From Fluviispira vulneris (GTDB lineage Bacteria > Bdellovibrionota_B > Oligoflexia > Silvanigrellales > Silvanigrellaceae): DNA of 64,000 nt. The DNA is taken from assembly GCF_014281055.1 (NCBI RefSeq), contig NZ_JACRSE010000004.1:423743-487742 (forward strand), read 5' to 3'. Numbering within the stretch: position 1 is the stretch's first letter; every line of letters begins with the position of its first letter. Made by a program: the position numbers and the translations under genes. Positions 46,418-56,064 of this stretch are shown piece after piece. The notes under the pieces are model-generated. The model worked only from the letters and a program-made list of their open reading frames with translations. It did no database searches and was not told where the DNA came from.

Positions 46418-48208
46418 ATGAGTAATAACAAAGATATAAGCTTATTTATAGGATCCTATTTAGAAGAAGCTCAGGACAATCTTGAGCTTTGGGAAAAAAC
46501 TTGTATCGAGATGGAAAAACATCCTTCACAAGAATTATTTGCAAACTTATTTCGCCTAGCGCACAACTTAAAAGGCTCTGCCCGTTCCGTTGGCTTAGAG
46601 TCCTTTGCTACATTTATCCATAAAATAGAAGATATTATATCACTCCTCCGCGATGGACAAAGAGAGTTCAACGTGGAATTAATAAGTTTATTTTTCAAAT
46701 GCCATTCACTTTTAGAAAATTGGTGCGAAGAATTAAATAACGACTTAAACTACATACCAGAAAATATATCCGATTTTGAAGTCTACCTTCATCAATTTAA
46801 TAACTTGCCCAGCAATCAAAAATCTGAAGAAATAAGTTTTGGTGTCTTTCAAGAAAACCTCCCCCCTGAAAATGCGGAAAATAAGTCTGAAAATATAGGA
46901 TTTGGTGTCTTTCAAGAAAACCTCCCCCCTGAAAAAGATGAGAGAAAGAAAATAGAAGAGCAAAAGTCTAAAACAAATACAATCAATAAAATAGATACAA
47001 TCAGAGTCCCCATCAACAAAATTGAAACAATTATGAATCATATCAGTGAACTTTGCTCCAATCATGCCATTATTTTTCACTGCAAAAATAATAATAAATA
47101 TAGTTCAAATTCTTTTAACAATGCAGTCAATATCTGTAAAAAAATAATTAAAGAATTGCAGTCAAATGTTTTTTCTCTTCGACTGGTACCACTCACTTCT
47201 ATCTTTCAACGTCTTGAAAGAACAGCTGTCTCTCTTGCAATTCAGCAGAATAAAAAAATTGTAATCATAATGGAAGGTTCCCATATTGAAATTGATAAAA
47301 TAATTATTGAAAAAATAATGGATCCATTGGTACATGTCATTCGAAATGCAGTTGATCATGCCATAGAGCCAGAAGAAGAAAGAGTAAAAAAATCTAAACC
47401 TGTGGTCGCAACCATAAAAATTTCAGCCACGCAAAACACAAGCCATGTGATCATAACAATTACTGACGATGGTAAAGGAATCAACGCAAAAAAAGTTTTT
47501 GAAAAAGCTGTGCAGAAAAACATGGTAGCAGAAAACGCAAAACTCAGTGAACAGGAAATCTACCAATTCCTTTTCTCTCCAGGTTTTTCCACGGCAGAAA
47601 AAATTACAGAAGTTTCTGGTCGAGGTGTCGGTTTAGATGTCGTTAAACAAGTTTTACAAGAGATTGGTGGCCATGTAAATATTCAAAGTCAAATTGATGA
47701 AGGCTCAAAATTTGAATTTCATTTACCAGCAAATCTTTCGATTATAGAAACACTTATTATTAAAACTGATAATTTAAATTATGTAATTCCCATATCTGAA
47801 ATTGAAGAAGTTCTTGATTTATCTAAATTTAAAATTGATACAGTCACAAATAGTGAAAGAATGATTTTTGTAAGAGATATACCTGTCATAATTAAAAATC
47901 TAGGCAGTTATTTATTGAATCATAATAAAAATGAATCAAAAACAATTGCAATGAATAATTCAGCAATTTTAGTTGAATTTAATAAACAGTTTTATGCTTT
48001 TGAAATCGATCATATTATTGGCATTGAATGCATTGTCTTTAAAAAGAAAAGTGAAAAGTTTAATGATTTTAAATTTTTCACAGGATCAGCTGTTTTACCG
48101 AGCGGTGAACCCGCTTTTATTTTAAGTTTAAAAGAACTCATTTCTCAATTGGTTCTTCCTAATGTAAACATTAATCATATTGAAATAATGGAGAATAATT
48201 TTGAATAA
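46418..48208 (+). CDS. cheA: Chemotaxis histidine kinase CheA
   Basis: CheA phosphorylates response regulators when chemoreceptors signal. The 596-residue protein has an HPt domain with LAHNLKGSARSVG (phospho-acceptor His49), a linker with a duplicated FGVFQENLPPE motif, a P3 dimerisation region (RVPINKIETIMNHISEL), the kinase domain with HVIRNAVDHAIEP (N box), ITDDGKGI (G1), FLFSPGFST and SGRGVGLDVVK (G2), and a C-terminal CheW-like P5 domain. No separate P2 domain is obvious. The ATG at 46418 is used; a GTG at 46406 is possible. The 3' end overlaps cheW. Confidence 0.93.
   Translation: MSNNKDISLFIGSYLEEAQDNLELWEKTCIEMEKHPSQELFANLFRLAHNLKGSARSVGLESFATFIHKIEDIISLLRDGQREFNVELISLFFKCHSLLENWCEELNNDLNYIPENISDFEVYLHQFNNLPSNQKSEEISFGVFQENLPPENAENKSENIGFGVFQENLPPEKDERKKIEEQKSKTNTINKIDTIRVPINKIETIMNHISELCSNHAIIFHCKNNNKYSSNSFNNAVNICKKIIKELQSNVFSLRLVPLTSIFQRLERTAVSLAIQQNKKIVIIMEGSHIEIDKIIIEKIMDPLVHVIRNAVDHAIEPEEERVKKSKPVVATIKISATQNTSHVIITITDDGKGINAKKVFEKAVQKNMVAENAKLSEQEIYQFLFSPGFSTAEKITEVSGRGVGLDVVKQVLQEIGGHVNIQSQIDEGSKFEFHLPANLSIIETLIIKTDNLNYVIPISEIEEVLDLSKFKIDTVTNSERMIFVRDIPVIIKNLGSYLLNHNKNESKTIAMNNSAILVEFNKQFYAFEIDHIIGIECIVFKKKSEKFNDFKFFTGSAVLPSGEPAFILSLKELISQLVLPNVNINHIEIMENNFE
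46838..46936 (+). repeat. Direct repeat in the CheA linker
   Basis: A stretch of about 36 bases beginning TTTGGTGTCTTTCAAG occurs at 46838 and again, identical, at 46901, a period of 63 bases (21 codons). It encodes FGVFQENLPPE twice. Exact nucleotide identity suggests a recent duplication. Confidence 0.85.
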
Positions 48209-48692
48209 CGATGAAAACAATCAAAATTTATTTTTAGTTTTTCATTTGAATAATGAAATATATGGCACAAATTTAATGCAAGTGCGAGAAGTTATAGAAA
48301 GACAAACTCCCAAACCTGTGCCGAATACGATTCAATCATACATTGGTGTTATTAATGTCAGAGGAGAGATTGTCGGTGCAATTGATTTACGTCTACGCTT
48401 TGGCTACCCAAGTTTAGATTCCCCTGAGAAAAATTCAGCAATGATTATCCTAAATTTACCAAGCGGAACTTTAGCAGTTATCACAGATCAATTGGAAGGA
48501 GTCTTTCGCCTTAATTTTTTAGAACATGGACAAAAACCTAAAATAGAATCCACAATCCCAAATGATTATATATTAGGAATGTGTGAATTTAAAAATAAAA
48601 TTATAACAATAATAGATCTTCATTCAATTTTAAATGCTCAAGAAATTACAAATTTGAAACAAGTAAATAATGAAAGTAGGGAAACAAAATGA
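48201..48692 (+). CDS. cheW: Chemotaxis coupling protein CheW
   Basis: CheW links chemoreceptors to CheA. The 163-residue protein has the family blocks FHLNNEIYGTNLMQVREVI, PNTIQSYIGVINVRGEIV, IDLRLRFG, LAVITDQLEGV and ILGMCEFKNKIITIIDL. It starts at a TTG (48201) behind GGAG within the end of cheA, an eight-base overlap, and its stop overlaps the receptor gene start. Translation of the three genes is therefore coupled. Confidence 0.93.
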   Translation: MNNDENNQNLFLVFHLNNEIYGTNLMQVREVIERQTPKPVPNTIQSYIGVINVRGEIVGAIDLRLRFGYPSLDSPEKNSAMIILNLPSGTLAVITDQLEGVFRLNFLEHGQKPKIESTIPNDYILGMCEFKNKIITIIDLHSILNAQEITNLKQVNNESRETK

Positions 48693-50851
48693 ATATCAAA
48701 AAAATTTACTTCTCAATGCGTTTCAAAATTATTTCCTCAATTTTTTTAATTATTTTTACCCTCTGCTTTGTCTCAATATACCAGCAATTGAACAATAGCA
48801 AAGATATAATGAAAAAAATGGAATATATTTTGGAATCAGAATCACTCAACTTAGGGAATGCAATCGCAGCTCAATTTTATGAACGCTATGGAGATGTCCA
48901 AGCTTTTGCTATCAATCCTGTTTTTGCTGAAAATGACAAGAAAAAAATGCAAGAAGCATTAAATCAATATTCGACTCTATATGGAATTTATGACATAATT
49001 TTATATGTCGATATGAATGGTAATTTTATAGCTTCAAATTCATTATCACCCAAAGGCAAAGAAATTAACAATCAATTATTAAAAAATGAAAACTACGCCA
49101 AAGAAAAATGGTTTCAAAATGTATTAATGAAGAAGTTCACCGAAGATTCTGAAAAAACATTTCAAGGCACATATTTTGAAGGACCAAGCGAAGATCCAAT
49201 TGTATCTAAAGTTTTTGGCGATCATGCGTACACAACATCGTTTAGCGCTCCAGTTTATAATAAGTCTAAAAAAATGATTGGTATAATTACCAATCGAGCA
49301 AATTTTTCTTATTTGGAAGATGAATTAAAGCTTGTTCATAAGAAACTAACGAAGCAAGGTTACCCCCAAGCAGACATTTCTTTAATTGATGCAAATGGAT
49401 TTATCATCTCTGAATATGATCCATCTTTCAATAGTTCTACTGAATTTAAAAGAGATTTCAATATTCTTAATAAATATAATTTTTTTGAACGCAATCCTGT
49501 GCAAAAAGACATTTTTAGCAAAAAAACCATTGGCATATCATATGCAAATAGTCCAAGGAAAAATTATGATTATATAGGTGGATATGCACTTATTGATTCC
49601 CCCAAATGGATACCTTCTATTGGCTGGACAGTGCTCATTCACTCGAATGTTGATTCCTTTTTCAGTCAAATTCATAGATTAAAATATAACTTTATTATGA
49701 CTATACTTGCCCTTGGTTTATTATCAATTTTAATTGGCTTCTTCATTATCAATACAATCAGTAATAAATTTATAAATATCAGCGAACATCTCAAAATATC
49801 AGCCGCCAAAACTTTTTCAACCGCTAATAACATCGCAATATCTTCAGAAACAGTGGCAAATGCTACAAATGATCAAACCGATGCCATGCAACAAAGCGTC
49901 AGTGCAATGAGTGAAATATCAAGTATGATCACTCAGACAGTTGAGCATGTTAAAGACTGCAGTATTTTTGCCTCTACTGTGCAAGATAAAACAGACAAAG
50001 GCAATTTAATAATGGATAAGTTAACAAACTCAATGGAATCAATTCAAAATGCAAACACAGATCTACAAAATATGCCTAATATAATAACCGAGGTTGCAAA
50101 TAAAACTTCAATCATTAATGAAATAGTTTTTAAAACTCAACTTTTGTCTATCAATGCTTCAATCGAAGCAGCGCGCGCAGGTCAACAAGGAAAAGGCTTT
50201 TCTGTTGTGGCAGAAGAAGTAGGTAATTTAGCATTAACAAGTGGCAGTGCTGCGAAAGAAATTCAAATTCTGTTACAAGATAGCCACAATCAAGTTTCTA
50301 GAATAATAGATATCACATCGAAAAAAATTGTTGATGCCCAATCGGTTTCGCTCGAAGCAGCAAAAGAATTCGTCACGATTTCACAAGAAATTCAAAGTAT
50401 AAATGAGCGTCTAAAAGGTATTACTCAAGCAACAAAAGAGCAACAAATTGGTGTTCAACAAGTTGTAAAAGCTATGTCAAAAATGGATCAAGCAACAAAA
50501 CAAAATAACACCTCAGCATACGAAGCTAAACAGCTTGCAAAAGAGTTAAAAAATGAAGGAATGATTGTTGAAAAAATTATGAAAGCGATACAGGTCCTAA
50601 TTCTTGGCAATATCAAATTCACTTCTAAAAAAGCAAAAGAAACTCAATTAATAGATAATCTTTCTGAGTCTTGGGAAGAAGAGAGACCGCACGAAAATAA
50701 AGAAGTAGAAAACATAGCAAATTCAAATGCTGAAGTTAATAAATTAATAGCAAGTATTGAGAAAAGTGCAGCAAAGCCTCATAATGAAGAATACGAAAAA
50801 TGTGAATTAAACGCAGATCATATTTCATTTAAAGAAAATAAAAAATTATGA
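48689..50851 (+). CDS. Methyl-accepting chemotaxis protein
   Basis: The 720-residue receptor has a first transmembrane helix (residues about 10-30), a large periplasmic sensor of roughly 290 residues with dCache-like features (YGIYDIILYVDMNGNFIAS, ADISLIDANGFIISE, IPSIGWTVLIH), a second helix (FIMTILALGLLSILIGFFII), and a cytoplasmic signalling domain whose hairpin tip is SINASIEAARAGQQGKGF with VVAEEVGNLA. The ligand is unknown. A long acidic C-terminal tail follows. The gene overlaps cheW and cheRB by four bases each. Confidence 0.93.
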   Translation: MNIKKIYFSMRFKIISSIFLIIFTLCFVSIYQQLNNSKDIMKKMEYILESESLNLGNAIAAQFYERYGDVQAFAINPVFAENDKKKMQEALNQYSTLYGIYDIILYVDMNGNFIASNSLSPKGKEINNQLLKNENYAKEKWFQNVLMKKFTEDSEKTFQGTYFEGPSEDPIVSKVFGDHAYTTSFSAPVYNKSKKMIGIITNRANFSYLEDELKLVHKKLTKQGYPQADISLIDANGFIISEYDPSFNSSTEFKRDFNILNKYNFFERNPVQKDIFSKKTIGISYANSPRKNYDYIGGYALIDSPKWIPSIGWTVLIHSNVDSFFSQIHRLKYNFIMTILALGLLSILIGFFIINTISNKFINISEHLKISAAKTFSTANNIAISSETVANATNDQTDAMQQSVSAMSEISSMITQTVEHVKDCSIFASTVQDKTDKGNLIMDKLTNSMESIQNANTDLQNMPNIITEVANKTSIINEIVFKTQLLSINASIEAARAGQQGKGFSVVAEEVGNLALTSGSAAKEIQILLQDSHNQVSRIIDITSKKIVDAQSVSLEAAKEFVTISQEIQSINERLKGITQATKEQQIGVQQVVKAMSKMDQATKQNNTSAYEAKQLAKELKNEGMIVEKIMKAIQVLILGNIKFTSKKAKETQLIDNLSESWEEERPHENKEVENIANSNAEVNKLIASIEKSAAKPHNEEYEKCELNADHISFKENKKL

Positions 50852-52758
50852 GAATTGAGCTAGACTTCGATGAAGTGCAATATTTATTAAGTCTAACTTA
50901 TGATCTTACGGGCATGCATTCTAATTCACCACAAATTCGCGATTATATATTAAATAATGTGAGTCAACTTATCTGTCGTGCAAATGTTGCAAATTTAAAA
51001 GAATACTTAACTCTCATTCATAATTGTAAAGCGGAGTATCATAAATTCTTGTCCGCTATTACAGTGCACACTACAGGCTGGTTCAGAGAATCTGAGCATT
51101 TCTCAATTCTGATCGATGAAGTCAAAAAATTAATTCAAACGCACAATCGAAAAATAATTCGGGTCTTATCTATCCCTTGCTCAACGGGTGAAGAAGTTTA
51201 TTCTGTTGCCTTAATACTAAACTCAATCTGTGAAAGCATGGAAAACATAGATTTTATCATATACGGCTTTGATATCGATTCCTATTCCATTAAAAAATGC
51301 AAAAATGCCATTTATCTAAAGTCCGAGTTAAGCAATATCCCATACCAGTTTCACTCAGAAATTTTGCTCGGAGAAAATGAAACAAAAGATTACTTTGCAC
51401 TCAGTAAAAAAATTCGCTCACGTTGCACCTTTTTTGAAGGTGACATCAGAAATTGCAGTTTTCTACCCGAAACGGAAAACTTAAATCCTTCTGATAATCA
51501 GAATAATATTTTTGATATAATTCTATGCAGAAATTTATTTATTTATTTTGATCAAATCGCTTCAGAAAATATAGTCACAAAATTTAAAAGCTTAATGCAC
51601 GGAAACAGTCTTATATTCCTTGGCCACAGTGAAAAAATAGATGAGAATAAATTAAATCTAATGCATATTGGAAATTCGATTTATAAATTAAATATAGATA
51701 AAAACACAATAAATATAGAAGATAAAAATGAATGTATAGCAATTTATTCTTGTGCTGAACAACAGAAAATTAAACAATTTTCAGATCGGATTCAAAAAGA
51801 GTTCAAAAATTTTATCTTAATAAATAATTTACAAGATCTAAAAAATCAGCAAGTTTTAAAAAAAATAAAGATATTAATAATTGACAGTGAATACAAAACA
51901 CAGGAATTGATAAACTACCTATTTCAATTTACGAAAGATAATAAAAAAATTTTTGTTCTAGAATCTATTTTATACCCGAATTCTAAATTAAGGCAAAGCT
52001 TAAGCGCTTTTCACGAAAGCCAAATTTTTAAAGATTTTCACGATTGGAGAGATTTCGAAGCTCAGTCATCTAAAATCATTCTTTATTTAAAGAATTTATT
52101 TTTATCTTTGGAAGAAACAATCATTGATTCTAGCGAAAAAAATTTATTGACAGTAAAAAATCAAAAAATTCGCAAATACTTAGATACATTTTCTCCTCAA
52201 TTTATTGCCATAGGCGCAAGTACAGGTGGAACAATAGCACTTGCCGAGTTATTAAAAAATTTTCCACAGAATTTCCCTCCTATACTGATTGTTCAACATT
52301 TACCACACATATTTGCCCCTGAATTTATCGAAAAGCTTCAGCAAGTCACAGGATTAAAATATATCTCACCCAAAAAAAGGCCGGAATTACAGCGTGGACA
52401 TTTTTATCTTGCCGATGGTGACAACCATATCGTGGTCAAAAAATATGGAGAGAAATTACAAGTTGAACCTGATTTGTCACCTGCAAAAAAAGAATTACGA
52501 CCTTGCATCGATATTTTATTCGATTCACTTGCACGAACAAATGCAAAAGGTATTGGCATACTTCTAACAGGGATGGGGGATGATGGTGCGCAAGGGCTGC
52601 TTAAATTAATGAAAAACGGCTGCATGACAATGACACAAGATGAAGCGTCTTCAGTCATTTATGGCATGCCAAAAGAAGCTGTAATGCTAGGAGCGAGTTG
52701 CTTCAGTGGAAATTTATATGAGATTCGTCATATTCTTAATAGTCTTAAGGTAAAATGA
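50848..52758 (+). CDS. CheR-CheB fusion: receptor methyltransferase and methylesterase
   Basis: The 636-residue protein joins the two antagonistic adaptation enzymes. Residues about 1-285 are CheR (TGWFRESEHF, IPCSTGEEVYSVAL for SAM binding, FDIILCRNLFIYFD, LIFLGHSEKI). Residues about 295-430 form a middle domain that looks like a response-regulator receiver but lacks a clear phospho-acceptor aspartate pocket. Residues about 445-636 are the CheB esterase with Ser458 in GASTGGT, His484 in QHLPH and Asp579 in TGMGDDGAQG. The two activities would set receptor methylation from one polypeptide. It closes the operon; no cheY or cheD is present here. Confidence 0.9.
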   Translation: MRIELDFDEVQYLLSLTYDLTGMHSNSPQIRDYILNNVSQLICRANVANLKEYLTLIHNCKAEYHKFLSAITVHTTGWFRESEHFSILIDEVKKLIQTHNRKIIRVLSIPCSTGEEVYSVALILNSICESMENIDFIIYGFDIDSYSIKKCKNAIYLKSELSNIPYQFHSEILLGENETKDYFALSKKIRSRCTFFEGDIRNCSFLPETENLNPSDNQNNIFDIILCRNLFIYFDQIASENIVTKFKSLMHGNSLIFLGHSEKIDENKLNLMHIGNSIYKLNIDKNTINIEDKNECIAIYSCAEQQKIKQFSDRIQKEFKNFILINNLQDLKNQQVLKKIKILIIDSEYKTQELINYLFQFTKDNKKIFVLESILYPNSKLRQSLSAFHESQIFKDFHDWRDFEAQSSKIILYLKNLFLSLEETIIDSSEKNLLTVKNQKIRKYLDTFSPQFIAIGASTGGTIALAELLKNFPQNFPPILIVQHLPHIFAPEFIEKLQQVTGLKYISPKKRPELQRGHFYLADGDNHIVVKKYGEKLQVEPDLSPAKKELRPCIDILFDSLARTNAKGIGILLTGMGDDGAQGLLKLMKNGCMTMTQDEASSVIYGMPKEAVMLGASCFSGNLYEIRHILNSLKVK

Positions 52759-52886
52759 ATTTATAAAAGATAAATTACATAGATCTAAGATATATATAGA
52801 AAAGATTGATATTCGTCCAGTATTTTTTTACTATACTAGAACGTTTAAGACTTCTTATAATATTATCTTGGAGATCTTTAGTTAAT

Positions 52887-54890
52887 ATGCTCGAAAATAC
52901 ATTTGTAGCCAAAAACTCTCATTTACCGAATTTATTTTTGAAAGAAATAAATTCCATCCTACCCAAAAATAGAATTCATAATGATCCTCTCTATTGTAAT
53001 GCGTATGCTCACGATGCAAGTCACTATGTCCTTATTCCAAAACTTGTTCTTGTTGTTGACACTGAAAATGAAGTACAAAAAATATTATCACTTTGTAGAA
53101 AATTTCAGGTCCCCCTAACTTTCCGTGCTGCTGGGTCATCCCTATCAGGTCAAGCCATCACCGACTCCGTTCTTCTCGTTCTCAGTTGGAAATGGCGAAA
53201 GCATACTATCTTTAATGACGGTAAAGAAATTTCTTTACAACCCGGTGTCATCGGTAAGGATGCCAATCTCTACCTTGCAAAATACAATCGGAAAATCGGC
53301 CCCGATCCCTCCTCTATCGATTTTGCTAAAATAGGAGGAATTGCTGCAAACAATGCCAGCGGTATGTGCTGTGGAGTAAAAAATAACAGCTATAATACGA
53401 TGAAGACCATCCGAATAATTTTAAATGATGGGACTGTATTGGACACAGGAGATCCAGAATCAATAAAAATTTTTAGAGAAACTCACAAGAAATTATTATC
53501 TGAACTCCTTAGAATACAATCTTCCATAAAACGCAATGACAATTTAGTAAATAAAATTCGTGCAAAATACTCGATAAAAAATACTGTTGGTTATGCTATA
53601 AATTCATTTCTTGATTTCACTGACCCAATCGATATATTATCACATCTTATGATTGGCTCAGAAGGAACATTAGGATTTATTTCCGAAATAACATACACAA
53701 CAATTCATGAAGAAAAATATAAAAAAGCATCCCTCTGCTTTTTTAAAAATATCCGCTATGCCATGGAAGCTGTGTTACGTATAAAAGATTGTGAGACCTC
53801 GGCAGTGGAATTTATGGATAATGTTTCGTTAAATTGCACAATAGAGCATCTTGGAGAATTTATGCCAAAGGAGTTTGATCCCTCGGCAACGAGCGCTCTT
53901 ATCATTGAAATTCGTTCCGATTCCGAGCGTGATTTAAGCAGAAAACTTTTAGAACTAAACGAAATTATTTTAAACAGTTCTGGCTCTATGGGAATGACAG
54001 AATTTTATGCAGATGAAAAATATAAAAAAATTCTCAAAATTCGTAAAGAAATATTACCTATTGTCCAAGGTAACAGAAGTGCAAATGCAATGGCATTGCT
54101 AGAAGATATAGCTTTTCCAATTGAAAAACTGCCTATAGCCATTGATGAGCTCAAAGACCTTTTTATTCAACATAATTATGAAAAGACCTGTTTGTTTGGG
54201 CATGCGAAAGATGGAAATTTGCATTTTATTATGGAACTTGATTTTGCGAGTAAAGAAAGTATAAAAAATTATGAATTATTTATGGAAAATTTAGCCAAAC
54301 TGGTTGTCGAGAAACACAATGGCTCTCTAAAAGCAGAGCATGGGACAGGCAGAAATATTGCCCCCTTTGTCGCAATGGAATGGGGTGAAGAGGCAAATGC
54401 TATTATGTTTGCTTTAAAAAATATAATTGATCCTGAATTTATATTAAATCCCGATGTCATTCTATCAAGTGATAAAAAAATTCATTTAAAAAATTTAAAA
54501 ACCATGCAAGAAGTAAACAATGCTTTCGACAAATGCACAGAATGTGGAGCCTGTGAAAGAATCTGTCCGTCCTATGGATTAAGCTTAACTCCACGTCAAA
54601 GAATAGTTTCTTTACGCACGATGCACGAATTTAAAGTAAATATGCAATATAAAATTCTTAAAACAATGCAAAAGAAATTTAAGTACCATGGTTCGGACAC
54701 TTGTGCTGCAAGCGGAATGTGTGCAGTGGTTTGTCCTGTTGGGATCGATACAGGAAAAGTGATTAAAAACTGGCGTGCAGAACAGCAAAATATTTTCAAG
54801 TATATTTTCTGGAGTTCACTTGCTCAATTCCACGCTATTACAAATTTTATTGCAAAATATTCATTGAAATTAATAGGTAAAATCGATTAA
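52887..54890 (+). CDS. FAD-linked oxidase with C-terminal Fe-S domain (D-lactate dehydrogenase type)
   Basis: The 667-residue protein has an N-terminal FAD-binding domain (LTFRAAGSSLSGQAI, LQPGVIGKDANLYL, KIGGIAANNASGM, IGSEGTLGFISEITY), an FAD-oxidase C domain with FGHAKDGNLHFI and KAEHGTGRNIAPFV, and a ferredoxin-like tail with CTECGACERICPSYG and CAASGMCAVVCPVG. It is related to D-lactate and glycolate dehydrogenases such as Dld-II. In many homologues the CCG-domain part is fused; here it is a separate downstream gene. Start at 52887 follows family alignment; the ribosome site is poorly spaced. Confidence 0.87.
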   Translation: MLENTFVAKNSHLPNLFLKEINSILPKNRIHNDPLYCNAYAHDASHYVLIPKLVLVVDTENEVQKILSLCRKFQVPLTFRAAGSSLSGQAITDSVLLVLSWKWRKHTIFNDGKEISLQPGVIGKDANLYLAKYNRKIGPDPSSIDFAKIGGIAANNASGMCCGVKNNSYNTMKTIRIILNDGTVLDTGDPESIKIFRETHKKLLSELLRIQSSIKRNDNLVNKIRAKYSIKNTVGYAINSFLDFTDPIDILSHLMIGSEGTLGFISEITYTTIHEEKYKKASLCFFKNIRYAMEAVLRIKDCETSAVEFMDNVSLNCTIEHLGEFMPKEFDPSATSALIIEIRSDSERDLSRKLLELNEIILNSSGSMGMTEFYADEKYKKILKIRKEILPIVQGNRSANAMALLEDIAFPIEKLPIAIDELKDLFIQHNYEKTCLFGHAKDGNLHFIMELDFASKESIKNYELFMENLAKLVVEKHNGSLKAEHGTGRNIAPFVAMEWGEEANAIMFALKNIIDPEFILNPDVILSSDKKIHLKNLKTMQEVNNAFDKCTECGACERICPSYGLSLTPRQRIVSLRTMHEFKVNMQYKILKTMQKKFKYHGSDTCAASGMCAVVCPVGIDTGKVIKNWRAEQQNIFKYIFWSSLAQFHAITNFIAKYSLKLIGKID

Positions 54891-54903
54891 CTGAGGCCAA
54901 CAA

Positions 54904-55599
54904 ATGAGTGATAAAAAAGTTTATATTTTCCCTTCGTGCGCAAGTAAATTATTTGATAACAATCAAAAATCAACAATGATTTACAAACTCGAGTCCATAT
55001 TGCGTAAACTCAATTATGAAGTTATATTTTTAAGTCTTACCAATGAATGCTGTGGTCTTATGTATGATAGCATGGGGCAAAAGAAAGTTGCTGAAAAAAA
55101 ATTAAAAAGCATTATCCAAAAAATAAAAGATCTAATAGGCAACAGCAAAGCACCTATTTTAGTAGAAAATTCCAGCTGTGTACTTGAATTTTTAGCGTAT
55201 AAAAATCTTGTAGAAGAATTACCAAACTTTAAGGAATCAATTGCATTTATTCACGATGAACTAAAGAATTACCCTCTTAAAAAGCAAGAAAAAACAGCCA
55301 TGCTCCATATTAACTGCAGTGTAACAAAATTAAAAAAAGGAGATGAAGTTGTTTCATTAGCTAAACGCTGTGTATCTGATATTATTATTCCAAATGATAT
55401 TTTATGCTGTGGATTTGCTGGCAGTAAGGGCTTTATTCATCCAGAACTCAATATAAATGCTCTTAAGAATCTACAGGAACAGATTCCAGAAAATTGTCAT
55501 ATAGGTTACACATGCCTCGAGACTTGCACTCTTGGATTTTCAAAACACAGTGGAATTCCCTATTCCTCCATTTATCATTTAATCGATGAGTGTATGTGA
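54904..55599 (+). CDS. CCG-domain iron-sulfur partner of the FAD oxidase
   Basis: The 231-residue protein starts VYIFPSCASKLFD and has two cysteine-rich CCG motifs, NECCGLMYDS and ILCCGFAGSKGF, as in heterodisulfide reductase subunit B and the C-terminal domains of D-lactate dehydrogenases. It begins 13 bases after the FAD oxidase stop, behind GAGG. The two genes together equal one Dld-II/YdiJ-like protein, so it should accept electrons from the flavoprotein and pass them to quinone. This is a natural split, not an obvious frameshift, since it has its own ribosome site and start. Confidence 0.82.
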   Translation: MSDKKVYIFPSCASKLFDNNQKSTMIYKLESILRKLNYEVIFLSLTNECCGLMYDSMGQKKVAEKKLKSIIQKIKDLIGNSKAPILVENSSCVLEFLAYKNLVEELPNFKESIAFIHDELKNYPLKKQEKTAMLHINCSVTKLKKGDEVVSLAKRCVSDIIIPNDILCCGFAGSKGFIHPELNINALKNLQEQIPENCHIGYTCLETCTLGFSKHSGIPYSSIYHLIDECM

Positions 55600-56064
55600 A
55601 AATTTACAGAGACTAAGCATAAGATTAATGATTCAGATCCTTTGCTGCCATCAAATAACTTAAGCCATTGCCATATTTTTTCATGCATGCAAATTAATAG
55701 TTCAATAAAAAATGTGTACCTTTATCAACTTTAAAATGACATTCTCTTCTCAAAAAAATTGTCGCCGTTTATCATTAAAATTATTCGGGTTATACGCAGT
55801 CCATTAAAAATGTTCCACATATCGTTTTCTTGATTGAGAAAATCCAATGGATTTGACAACTTCACCGGTTAATTTATTCCATACATCGCTCCCGCGGGAA
55901 ACATGCCAAAAATCAAGTCTTCTTCAATATTTGAGAACACACCCTAAAATTAACAAAAAAAATATATAACCACAAAAAACTATCACTCTTTTTCTAGGCA
56001 AAATATTCCACTTTAATCCTTCAACTCAACGTCGATAAGCTAAAACATTATGAGAGGGATGATT
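55600..56064. other. Intergenic region with a possible gene fragment
   Basis: On the minus strand 55908-55804 reads WHVSRGSDVWNKLTGEVV and KSIGFSQSRKRYVEHF before TAA, which looks protein-like but has no start or upstream body. I do not recognise it; it may be the tail of a deleted gene. The last 60 bases lead into the lipoprotein gene. Confidence 0.3.

Noticed and set aside
55804..55908. WHVSRGSDVWNK... fragment as a functional gene
   Set aside because: No start codon or upstream body; mentioned only as a possible remnant.
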